From assembly GCA_030833145.1 (NCBI GenBank), contig JAURHT010000127.1, forward strand, positions 1 through 5,371: a DNA stretch of 5,371 nt, given 5' to 3'. The notes under the pieces are model-generated. The model did not search any database. It was not told where the DNA came from and saw only the letters and a program-made list of their open reading frames with translations. The translations under genes and the position numbers were made by a program. Below, piece by piece: positions 1 through 5,371 of this stretch; the stretch's first letter is position 1; every line of letters begins with the position of its first letter. The DNA comes from Aquirufa sp. Its GTDB lineage: Bacteria > Bacteroidota > Bacteroidia > Cytophagales > Spirosomataceae.

Positions 1-782
1 GCCTCCCGGTCCGAACGTGGATAGCGATAACGTAAACCCTCATAAGCCAGTTTAGTCAATAAAGCCAAATCATCCTCCCGACTCGACCCATACAATCGTC
101 GGTTCTTCGGTAATTTAAAATCAAAGCTAAACGTGCAGTCGGCCAGCAACTGCTTCGAAGCTTCCAGCAATCCTGGATAATCCCGGCAGACCTCCTGCAG
201 TTCCTCCGGCGTATACATCCGCTCATCCTCCTGCGCCTGGGCCTTCGGGGAAAGCTTACTCAATAAGACATTTTGGTCAATCGCGCGCAGCAAACGGTGC
301 ATCGAAAAACCCTGCTTGTTTAAGAAAGTGACCGGTTGGCACCACACCATCCCACTCAAATCCTTCACATTCCACAAGGCCTTCAAATCCGTCCCGCGAA
401 CACCCCAGCGTTCATTTTTGCCAAGGGTTTGCAAGCTCCTACGCCGACTAAACGGAAAAATCGTCCAGACATCCTCCCATTCCGGGGGGCGCTCCGGCCA
501 ATCGTCCCCAGCCAATAAAATCTGGGAAGCAAAGGCATTAATCTGCGCCAAACCACTCGAATTCCGCGCCAGGCACACATAGCCTTTGGTAAATTCCATT
601 CCCACGACCGGCTTAATTCCCGCTTCCGTACAGGCCTGTACAAAATCAAAAATGCCCGACGTCCGGTGAATATCGGTTAAGGCCAATACCTGAATTCCAC
701 GCGCAACCGCCGCTTCCACCAGCTGCTCGGGCGAAAGCGTTCCATAACGGAGGCTATAAAAGGAGTGACAATTCAGGTACAT
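1..782 (-). CDS. dnaE: DNA polymerase III alpha subunit, DnaE-type (N-terminal part, truncated by window edge)
   Basis: Replicative or translesion C-family DNA polymerase; only the first 260 codons are visible and the gene continues past the left edge. The visible part is the PHP domain and the start of the region leading to the polymerase core. Residues 1-64 (MYLNCHSFYSLRYG..., LALTDIHRTSG at 33-43, GIKPVVGMEF at 55-64) align by eye with the PHP start of DnaE, and residues 165-250 (LLRAIDQNVLL, then MYTPEELQEVCRDYPG at 189-204, then DDLALLTKLAYEGLRYRY) match the later DnaE pattern. Two PHP metal-ligand positions look replaced: Asn4 where HxH has its first His, and Ile38 in the usual TDH motif. 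The ATG at 782-780 lies 3 nt after the dinB stop, so the two are probably co-transcribed and translationally coupled. Linkage to dinB and a LexA-like regulator suggests a damage-tolerance paralogue (ImuC/DnaE2-like role) rather than the main replicase, but the polymerase core is not visible, so that is inference. Confidence 0.88.
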   Translation of the reverse strand, partial: MYLNCHSFYSLRYGTLSPEQLVEAAVARGIQVLALTDIHRTSGIFDFVQACTEAGIKPVVGMEFTKGYVCLARNSSGLAQINAFASQILLAGDDWPERPPEWEDVWTIFPFSRRRSLQTLGKNERWGVRGTDLKALWNVKDLSGMVWCQPVTFLNKQGFSMHRLLRAIDQNVLLSKLSPKAQAQEDERMYTPEELQEVCRDYPGLLEASKQLLADCTFSFDFKLPKNRRLYGSSREDDLALLTKLAYEGLRYRYPRSDRE

Positions 783-785
783 GGG

Positions 786-1973
786 CTATTCCGACTTAGG
801 TCCTAAGGCATTTCGACGCTCTCCGCGCTCCATTAATCCACTCGCCCGCAACACAGAAAAATCTCCGTAGCGATTTCGGAGATTATCCATCGCGCCATAC
901 AAAGGCACCAGCCGCGCCCCATCATCAAACAAACTCAGTTGTTCCTGACCTTGCAATAATTTGGAAAAGCGCACCCCAATTAAACGAATCAATAATCGCC
1001 GATCATACAATTTCTCAAACAACTCATGTACCGCTGGAATCAAGCGATGATCACTCGCAGAAGCCGGAATGCTGATTTGTCGGGTATGCGTATCAAAATT
1101 CGAATAACGTAATTTGACCGTGATGCACGAGGTACATTGACCGAGCTTGCGTAGGTCGTAGGCCAATTGCTCCGTCAGCGAGCCCAAGATTCGCCGCAGT
1201 AAAGTCACATCCGTCGTGTCTTGCTCAAAAGTAATCTCCTTCGAGAGAGATTTTTGTTCAGAATAAGGCACGACAGGACGCAAATCGATGCCATTGGCGC
1301 GCTCCCACAACATGACACCCGATTTACCAAAAGTCCGTTCCAAGACCTTCAGCGGCATTTGGCTGAGGGTGCCCACATGCACGATACCCATATTTCGGAG
1401 GGTCTGGGCCGTTACGGCTCCGATCATCGGAATCTTCCCAACCGTCATGGGTGCTAAAAATGATTTCTCCTCTCCCGGCAATACCTGAAATTGGCCCGCC
1501 GGTTTGACGTGATTGGTGGCAACTTTAGAAACCGTTTTATTAACAGATAGGCCAAAGGAAATCTGCAAACCAGTTTCCTTGTGAATCTTTTGACGTAAAT
1601 CTGTCGCAAATTGGTACGAACCAAAAAAACGCTCCATCCCCGTCATATCCAAATAAAATTCATCAATCGACGCCTTCTCCACCACGGGTGCTCGTTCCAT
1701 AATCATACGCGTCACCCAATCCGAATGCTGTGCATAGGCCTCAAAATCTCCCCGCAACACCAGCGCATCCGGACATAACTTCAAGGCCATCCGCATCGGC
1801 ATCGCCGAACGAACGCCAAAAGCACGTGTCTCATAACTGCAAGCTGCGACCACGCCACGGTCCGACAAGCCTCCCACGATCACGGGTTTCCCCACGAGAC
1901 GGGGATCTCGGAGTCGCTCGACGGAGACAAAGAACGAGTCTAGGTCCATGTGCACAATGGCGCGATCTTGCAT
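786..1973 (-). CDS. dinB: DNA polymerase IV (Y-family translesion polymerase)
   Basis: Error-prone polymerase that copies past damaged template bases; 395 aa, slightly longer than the roughly 350 aa of E. coli DinB. All catalytic landmarks are present: HMDLDSFF at 8-15 with metal ligand Asp10 and steric-gate Phe15, SYETRAFGVRSAMP at 46-59 (nucleotide binding), SIDEFYLD at 102-109 with Asp104/Glu105, and GLSVNKTVSKVA at 141-152. A helix-hairpin-helix (IPMIGAVTAQTLRNMGI, 181-197) and the little-finger domain (about 240-340) follow. QLSLF at 345-349 fits the sliding-clamp binding pentapeptide; it is followed by a 46-residue tail (LYGAMDNLRNRYG...) rather than sitting at the extreme C-terminus. 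The ATG at 1973 begins right at the conserved N-terminus. It is first in a unit with the downstream dnaE-type gene and diverges from the S24 regulator, which probably controls it. ImuB-like inactive paralogues can be excluded because the acidic residues are intact. Confidence 0.96.
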   Translation of the reverse strand: MQDRAIVHMDLDSFFVSVERLRDPRLVGKPVIVGGLSDRGVVAACSYETRAFGVRSAMPMRMALKLCPDALVLRGDFEAYAQHSDWVTRMIMERAPVVEKASIDEFYLDMTGMERFFGSYQFATDLRQKIHKETGLQISFGLSVNKTVSKVATNHVKPAGQFQVLPGEEKSFLAPMTVGKIPMIGAVTAQTLRNMGIVHVGTLSQMPLKVLERTFGKSGVMLWERANGIDLRPVVPYSEQKSLSKEITFEQDTTDVTLLRRILGSLTEQLAYDLRKLGQCTSCITVKLRYSNFDTHTRQISIPASASDHRLIPAVHELFEKLYDRRLLIRLIGVRFSKLLQGQEQLSLFDDGARLVPLYGAMDNLRNRYGDFSVLRASGLMERGERRNALGPKSE

Positions 1974-2081
1974 AAAATTGGTAGCTATTTGGGTAATTCG
2001 AATACCTTTCGTAACTTCGATGAGTATACGATTAAATATTGGATACGAATTTTATTCATTTTACTTAGATAAGCAAATCGC
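1974..2081. promoter_or_regulatory. Divergent promoter/operator region between dinB and the S24 regulator
   Basis: This 108-bp A/T-rich gap must hold the start signals for both diverging genes. It contains four copies of a degenerate octamer: ATTCGAAT at 1996-2003 and TTTCGTAA at 2007-2014 in one orientation (consensus ATTCGTAT), and ATACGATT at 2026-2033 and ATACGAAT at 2043-2050 in the opposite one (ATACGAAT is the reverse complement of ATTCGTAT). The first copy is embedded in GGTA-7nt-TACC (1992-2006). The last copy overlaps a TTG at 2039-2041 that could be a -33 element for the regulator gene, but I find no good TAnnTTTG -7 box on either strand, so promoters are not assigned. Neither gene has a convincing Shine-Dalgarno sequence. 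Operator function for the neighbouring HTH protein is inference from position and symmetry. Confidence 0.55.
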
Positions 2082-2813
2082 ATGAGCACTTTTTTTAGTC
2101 AGAATTTACGTTTTTTACGCAGCAAGATGTCAGAGAAAACATCGCAAGAAAAACTGGCTGAATTAATCAACATCAAGAAGCCCACATTGGGCTCTTACGA
2201 ATCCGGCAGAGCTGAACCTAAATATGCCGATCTCATCGAAATAGCTGAGTTTTTCAAGGTAGAGGTGGATGAATTACTTAAAGAAGATCTCTCGAAAAGA
2301 CTACCAGGGATGGCCAACAAGCCCAAGCTACGTATTTTAGCCACGACAGTAGATTCCAATAATGAGGAGAATATCGAGATGGTACCAGTCAAAGCTTTGG
2401 CAGGATATACGGCTTCTTATGACGACGTAGAATTCATTCAAGAACTACCGACCTTCCAAGTACCCTTCTTACCTCGCGACAAAAAATATCGCGTATTTCC
2501 GATTAAAGGCGAATCCATGTTGCCCTTGCAACCTGGCTCCCTAGTATTCGCTGAATACGTAGAAGATTGGACCGCCATTAAAGATGGAACCATCTGCATC
2601 GTGGTGACGCGCGAAGACGGCGTCGTATTAAAACAAGTCATTAATCACTTAGCAGATCGCAAAGTATTAATCCTGAATTCAACTAACAAGACCTACGATC
2701 CTTATCCGATCCTCGGCTCCGAAATTCAAGAAATCTGGAAGTTCGCCGGGTATTTTCACAGTGATTTTCCGAGTAAGTCCGAAGGAAATGAGTCCGAAGT
2801 CCGAAGGCAATAA
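2082..2813 (+). CDS. LexA/UmuD-like regulator: XRE helix-turn-helix plus S24 self-cleaving peptidase domain
   Basis: Predicted DNA-binding repressor that inactivates itself by autoproteolysis after DNA damage. 243 aa. Residues 7-67 form an XRE/HTH_3 domain (SQEKLAELINIKKPTLGSYE at 21-40, then SGRAEPK). Residues about 100-225 are an S24 peptidase domain: predicted cleavage bond Ala107-Gly108 in VKALAGYTASYDD, nucleophile Ser145 in GESMLPLQPGS, and general base Lys184 in GVVLKQV, spaced as in LexA/UmuD (39 residues between Ser and Lys versus 37 in E. coli LexA). Unlike LexA, its DNA-binding domain is XRE type rather than winged-helix, as in lambda CI-like repressors. It diverges from dinB-dnaE, its probable target, and probably autoregulates. 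The last 13 residues (SKSEGNESEVRRQ) are encoded by the repeat tract starting at 2775; the conserved domain ends near FAGYFHSDFP (221-230). The ATG at 2082 leads directly into the HTH. Function in an SOS-like response is inferred. Confidence 0.92.
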   Translation: MSTFFSQNLRFLRSKMSEKTSQEKLAELINIKKPTLGSYESGRAEPKYADLIEIAEFFKVEVDELLKEDLSKRLPGMANKPKLRILATTVDSNNEENIEMVPVKALAGYTASYDDVEFIQELPTFQVPFLPRDKKYRVFPIKGESMLPLQPGSLVFAEYVEDWTAIKDGTICIVVTREDGVVLKQVINHLADRKVLILNSTNKTYDPYPILGSEIQEIWKFAGYFHSDFPSKSEGNESEVRRQ

Positions 2814-2882
2814 AAGTTCGAAGAAAATAAGTCCGAAGAAAATGAGTCCGAAGGCCGAAGGCAATAAAAGTCCGAAGGCTTA
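2775..2882 (+). repeat. AGTCCGAAG repeat tract with 54-bp tandem duplication overlapping the 3' end of the S24 gene
   Basis: The tract contains AGTCCGAAG at 2776, 2791, 2798 (overlapping the previous copy), 2830, 2845 and 2869, plus a variant AGTTCGAAG at 2815 and a CCGAAGG partial at 2855. At a larger scale, 2775-2823 and 2829-2877 are copies of each other offset by 54 bp with three mismatches over 49 positions (G2785/A2839, T2800/G2854, T2818/C2872). Because 54 is 18 codons, the copies are in frame, and each contains CAA TAA: the first is the actual stop of the S24 gene (2811-2813), the second lies at 2865-2867. Short G/C-rich islands alternate with GAAAAT or CAATAAA linkers. I see no transposase or CRISPR spacer structure. 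Confidence 0.85.
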
Positions 2883-2909
2883 GACAAAACGATTTCAAAT
2901 CTAAAAACC

Positions 2910-2934
2910 CCTCCGGACTTCGGACTCCGGACTT
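2910..2934 (-). repeat. Inverted counterpart of the AGTCCGAAG repeats, upstream of tex
   Basis: This C/T-rich stretch carries the reverse complement of the preceding tract. CGGACTTCGGACT at 2914-2926 is the exact reverse complement of 2791-2803 (13 bp), and CCTCCGGACTT at 2910-2920 pairs with 2868-2878 at 10 of 11 positions across a 31-nt loop. A transcript reading out of the S24 gene could therefore fold into a long or short hairpin ending about 25 nt before the tex start codon. It lacks a following U-run, so a classic intrinsic terminator is not supported; an RNA-stability or attenuation role is possible but unproven. Confidence 0.6.
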
Positions 2935-2957
2935 CTTACCTCTAACATCTAATAATT

Positions 2958-5054
2958 ATGATTTCCAAAATAGCCTCCAGCTTAGGTATTAACGAAAACC
3001 AAGTTCGCAAAACCGTCGAACTACTCGACGAAGGAGCTACAATTCCCTTTATTTCACGCTATCGAAAAGAAGCAACTGGAAGCCTAGACGAAGTACAAGT
3101 TGGCCAAATCCGCGACCTACGCGATCAATTAGTCGAACTGGAAAAACGCAGAGAAGCCATCCTAAAATCAATTAAAGAGCTAGAGAAATTAAGCCCCGAA
3201 CTCGAAAAAGCCGTGCGCAGTGCAGAAACCCTCGCCAAACTCGAGGACATATACCTTCCCTACAAACCCAAACGCAAAACTCGCGCCATGGCAGCCAGGG
3301 AAAAAGGTCTACAGGCATTGGCAGATAAGCTATTTGAACAACGCATGCTAGACCCCGAAGTTTTGGCAGCCGAGTTCTTAGATGATACCGAGGAAGCCCT
3401 TGCCGGCGCACGTGATATTTTAGCTGAAGAAATGATGGAAACAGCCGAGGCTCGTGAGGAAGCTCGTCATTTGTTTTCACGCAAAACGACCGTCAAATCC
3501 ACCGTCGCCAAAGGCAAACAAGAAGCCGGAATTAAATACAAAGATTATTTCGACTGGTCCGAATCATTGGCCCAAGCACCCTCCCACCGTATATTAGCCC
3601 TATTTAGAGGTGAAAACGAGGGAATATTGAACTTAAACCTGAGTGGTCCCGACCAAGATGTACTTGACAAATTAGACCGTCGATTCATTAAAGGGAATAA
3701 TGCATGCGCCCGACAAGTCACGATGGCCATTCAAGATGGATATAAACGCCTTCTTATGCCAGCCATGGAAAACGAAATGCGCGCCGAAGCTAAAAAGCGT
3801 GCCGATGAAGAAGCGATTCGTGTGTTCGCAGAGAATATCCGCCAATTACTTTTGGCAGCACCGCTAGGACAGAAACGTGTTCTTGCACTTGACCCCGGCT
3901 TTAGAACGGGTTGTAAATTGGTCTGCTTAGACGAACAAGGAACCTTACTCGACAATACAGCCGTTTATCCACATACAGGTCCTGGCCAAGCACAAGAAGC
4001 CGCTCATACCATCAGCACATGGGCAAAGAAACATCAAGTTCAAGCGATCGCCATTGGTAACGGAACAGCAGGTCGAGAAACAGAAGCCTTTGTCCGAAAT
4101 TTAAAACTGGATGGCATTACGATCATCATGGTCAACGAAAGTGGCGCCTCCATTTATTCTGCCTCTGAAGCGGCAAGGGACGAATTCCCCGATAAAGACA
4201 TTACGGTTCGTGGAGCCGTATCCATCGGCCGTAGATTAATGGACCCATTAGCTGAATTAGTTAAAATTGATCCCAAGTCGATTGGCGTAGGGCAATATCA
4301 GCATGATGTAGACCAAAAGAAATTACAAGCTTCATTGGACGATACGGTTATTTCTTGCGTAAACTCGGTAGGCGTTGAACTGAATACAGCCTCCAAACAA
4401 ATACTTTCCTACGTTTCCGGACTTGGACCACAATTGGCACAAAACATCATCGACTACCGAACGAAAAACGGGCCGTTCATTAAACGATCCGATTTGAAAA
4501 AAGTGACCCGACTAGGCGAAAAAGCCTATGAACAAGCAGCTGCATTTTTACGTATCCGAAACGCCAAAAATCCGCTAGATGCCAGTGCAGTCCATCCAGA
4601 AAGCTACGATATCGTTGAAAAAATGGCCAAGGACCTTAATTGCAAGGTGAGTGATTTATTAGCCAATGAATCTCTGCGCAAGCAGATTCAATTACAGAAA
4701 TACGTAACTACCGAGGTAGGTATGCCCACCCTAACAGACATCTTAGCTGAATTAGCTAAACCAGGCCGTGATCCGCGTGAACAATTCGAGGCATTCGAAT
4801 TTACAGAAGGTGTGAATGAAATCAAGGATCTACGCATTGGCATGAAATTGCCAGGCATTGTGACAAACATTACCAATTTTGGCGCTTTTGTAGACATAGG
4901 TGTGCATCAGGACGGATTAGTCCACGTAAGCCAGTTGGCCGACAAATTCGTTAAAGACCCCAACGAAATCGTTAAAGTAGCTCAAAAAGTCATGGTTACC
5001 GTGACCGAGGTGGATGAAGCACGAAAGCGCATCGCCTTAAGTATGAAGAAATAA
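2958..5054 (+). CDS. tex: Tex, S1/YqgF-type RNA-binding transcription accessory protein
   Basis: Cytoplasmic nucleic-acid-binding protein related to eukaryotic Spt6, conserved in bacteria; its exact role in transcription is not settled. 698 aa, a little shorter than the roughly 720-780 aa common in the family, with every domain present: Tex N-terminal helical region with PFISRYRKEATGSLDEVQ (30-47) and YLPYKPKRKT (99-108); a YqgF/RNase H-like domain beginning RVLALDPGFRTG (307-318, Asp312) and including AIGNGTAGRETEAF; the family motif VGQYQHDVDQ (444-453); tandem helix-hairpin-helix region (about 475-545, SGLGPQLAQNIIDYR then VTRLGEKAYEQAAAFLRI); and a C-terminal S1 domain (about 626-697, GIVTNITNFGAFVDIGVHQDGLVH). 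The ATG at 2958 opens directly on the conserved N-terminus; the leader TCTAATAATT is A/T-rich with no Shine-Dalgarno, as usual in Bacteroidota. It probably has its own promoter, since a repeat-rich 144-bp gap separates it from the S24 gene, and it ends at a strong terminator. Confidence 0.97.
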   Translation: MISKIASSLGINENQVRKTVELLDEGATIPFISRYRKEATGSLDEVQVGQIRDLRDQLVELEKRREAILKSIKELEKLSPELEKAVRSAETLAKLEDIYLPYKPKRKTRAMAAREKGLQALADKLFEQRMLDPEVLAAEFLDDTEEALAGARDILAEEMMETAEAREEARHLFSRKTTVKSTVAKGKQEAGIKYKDYFDWSESLAQAPSHRILALFRGENEGILNLNLSGPDQDVLDKLDRRFIKGNNACARQVTMAIQDGYKRLLMPAMENEMRAEAKKRADEEAIRVFAENIRQLLLAAPLGQKRVLALDPGFRTGCKLVCLDEQGTLLDNTAVYPHTGPGQAQEAAHTISTWAKKHQVQAIAIGNGTAGRETEAFVRNLKLDGITIIMVNESGASIYSASEAARDEFPDKDITVRGAVSIGRRLMDPLAELVKIDPKSIGVGQYQHDVDQKKLQASLDDTVISCVNSVGVELNTASKQILSYVSGLGPQLAQNIIDYRTKNGPFIKRSDLKKVTRLGEKAYEQAAAFLRIRNAKNPLDASAVHPESYDIVEKMAKDLNCKVSDLLANESLRKQIQLQKYVTTEVGMPTLTDILAELAKPGRDPREQFEAFEFTEGVNEIKDLRIGMKLPGIVTNITNFGAFVDIGVHQDGLVHVSQLADKFVKDPNEIVKVAQKVMVTVTEVDEARKRIALSMKK

Positions 5055-5086
5055 AAAAAGCCCTCATTCACATGAGGGCTTTTTTT
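5055..5086. terminator. Bidirectional intrinsic terminator between tex and the HMA gene
   Basis: A perfect 9-bp stem AGCCCTCAT (5059-5067) / ATGAGGGCT (5072-5080) with a TCAC tetraloop is flanked by an A-run (5053-5059) and a T-run (5080-5086). The A/T runs extend the pairing and supply a U-tract in either direction. It begins right after the tex stop (5052-5054), and its right arm's T-run overlaps the stop of the minus-strand HMA gene (5085-5087), so one hairpin can end both convergent transcripts. Confidence 0.93.
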
Positions 5087-5371
5087 ACTTTTTACAACAA
5101 TTCGGAAGTTTATCGAAACTCTTTTTTAAGGCCTTAACTTCATCGGCATCATATCCCGTTTCGGCAATGACCAACTTGATCTTCGCAACATCAATTTTAT
5201 CTGGATTGTAAACCACCGTGATATTTGATTGATCTTCTAGATTCAAATCAGATTTTTCAACGCCTTTAGTCAATGCCAAATTTTTCTCAATACGCTCCTT
5301 GCACATCTCACATATCGCAGATGTTTTAATCTTCACCGTTTGTGAAGGTCCTGCCAATAACCCGAAAGGCA
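5085..5371 (-). CDS. Heavy-metal-associated (HMA) domain protein, probably exported (5' end outside window)
   Basis: Small metal-binding protein of the HMA/CopZ fold, probably handling copper or a similar soft metal ion outside the cytoplasm. The visible protein has KIKTSAICEMCKERIEKNL with the metal-binding pair CxxC, the beta-alpha-beta-beta-alpha-beta pattern of HMA domains (VEKSDLNLED, ITVVYNPDKID, KIKLVIAETGYDADEV), and a C-terminal LPNCCKK with an extra Cys pair. The first usable codon inside the window is a TTG at 5357-5355, but the frame stays open upstream to the edge and encodes PFGLLAGPSQTV, which looks like the end of a signal peptide with cleavage near Ala-Gly. I therefore treat the gene as partial, with its start beyond 5371, rather than as a 90-aa protein starting at TTG. 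It is convergent with tex and shares its terminator. The metal and partner proteins cannot be determined here. Confidence 0.85.
   Translation of the reverse strand, partial: PFGLLAGPSQTVKIKTSAICEMCKERIEKNLALTKGVEKSDLNLEDQSNITVVYNPDKIDVAKIKLVIAETGYDADEVKALKKSFDKLPNCCKK

Noticed and set aside
316..649. Open frames on the plus strand and in another minus frame inside the dnaE region
   Set aside because: The continuous minus-strand frame 782-1 has clear DnaE PHP sequence throughout; the others are antisense or out-of-frame shadows without recognisable domains.
786..1973. Assignment of the Y-family protein as ImuB
   Set aside because: ImuB proteins have lost the catalytic acidic residues; here Asp10, Asp104 and Glu105 are intact, so DinB (Pol IV) fits better.
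2036..2070. Standard promoter for the S24 gene (TTG at 2039 with TACTTAGA at 2062)
   Set aside because: The spacing is about right for a Bacteroidota -33/-7 pair, but the -7 match to TAnnTTTG is poor, so it was not listed as a promoter.
2679..2898. Overlapping minus-strand reading frames with Leu-Arg-Thr-rich repeated peptides (such as LRTHFLRT) across the end of the S24 gene
   Set aside because: They are translations of the AGTCCGAAG repeat on the opposite strand. They overlap the conserved S24 domain codons, have no family resemblance, and their periodic sequence follows from the DNA repeat.
2775..2934. Possible CRISPR array or attachment site in the repeat tract
   Set aside because: The repeated units are 9 bp with irregular 7-32 bp spacing and the linkers are themselves repeated, so there are no unique spacers. 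No cas, integrase or transposase gene is in the window.
2910..2934. Intrinsic terminator for the S24 gene formed by the inverted repeat
   Set aside because: The predicted stem is not followed by a U-run and its best short version has a 31-nt loop, so I list it only as an inverted repeat.

Overview
The window looks like chromosomal DNA from a member of the Bacteroidota (Cytophagia or Saprospiria type is my guess). The evidence is the DnaE N-terminus starting MYLNCHS, a Cys-pair HMA protein ending in CCKK, A/T-rich gene leaders without clear Shine-Dalgarno sequences, and intergenic AGTCCGAAG-type repeats. The taxonomic call is inference from protein style, not a database match.

Layout: (1) Positions 1-1973, minus strand: a two-gene unit of dinB (Y-family DNA polymerase IV, complete) followed after 3 nt by a DNA polymerase III alpha subunit (dnaE-type, first 260 codons only, running off the left edge). 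(2) Positions 1974-2081: a 108-bp divergent control region with four degenerate ATTCGTAT/ATACGAAT octamers. (3) Positions 2082-2813, plus strand: an XRE-HTH plus S24-peptidase regulator with an intact Ser/Lys dyad and an Ala-Gly self-cleavage site. (4) Positions 2775-2934: a tract of AGTCCGAAG repeats that includes a 54-bp in-frame tandem duplication, covers the 3' end and stop codon of the regulator gene, and has an inverted counterpart just upstream of the next gene. (5) Positions 2958-5054, plus strand: tex, a complete S1/YqgF RNA-binding protein. (6) Positions 5055-5086: a strong hairpin serving as terminator for two convergent genes. (7) Positions 5085-5371, minus strand: a small, probably exported, heavy-metal-associated (HMA) protein whose true start lies beyond the right edge.

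The functional core is the divergent cassette of a LexA/UmuD-like self-cleaving repressor facing a translesion polymerase and a second type of C-family polymerase. It resembles in logic the LexA-controlled imuA-imuB-dnaE2 mutagenesis cassettes of Proteobacteria and Actinobacteria, but with a catalytically intact DinB in place of the inactive ImuB, and with its own dedicated S24 regulator. A DNA-damage-inducible mutagenesis module is the most plausible reading. Tex and the HMA protein look like unrelated neighbours.
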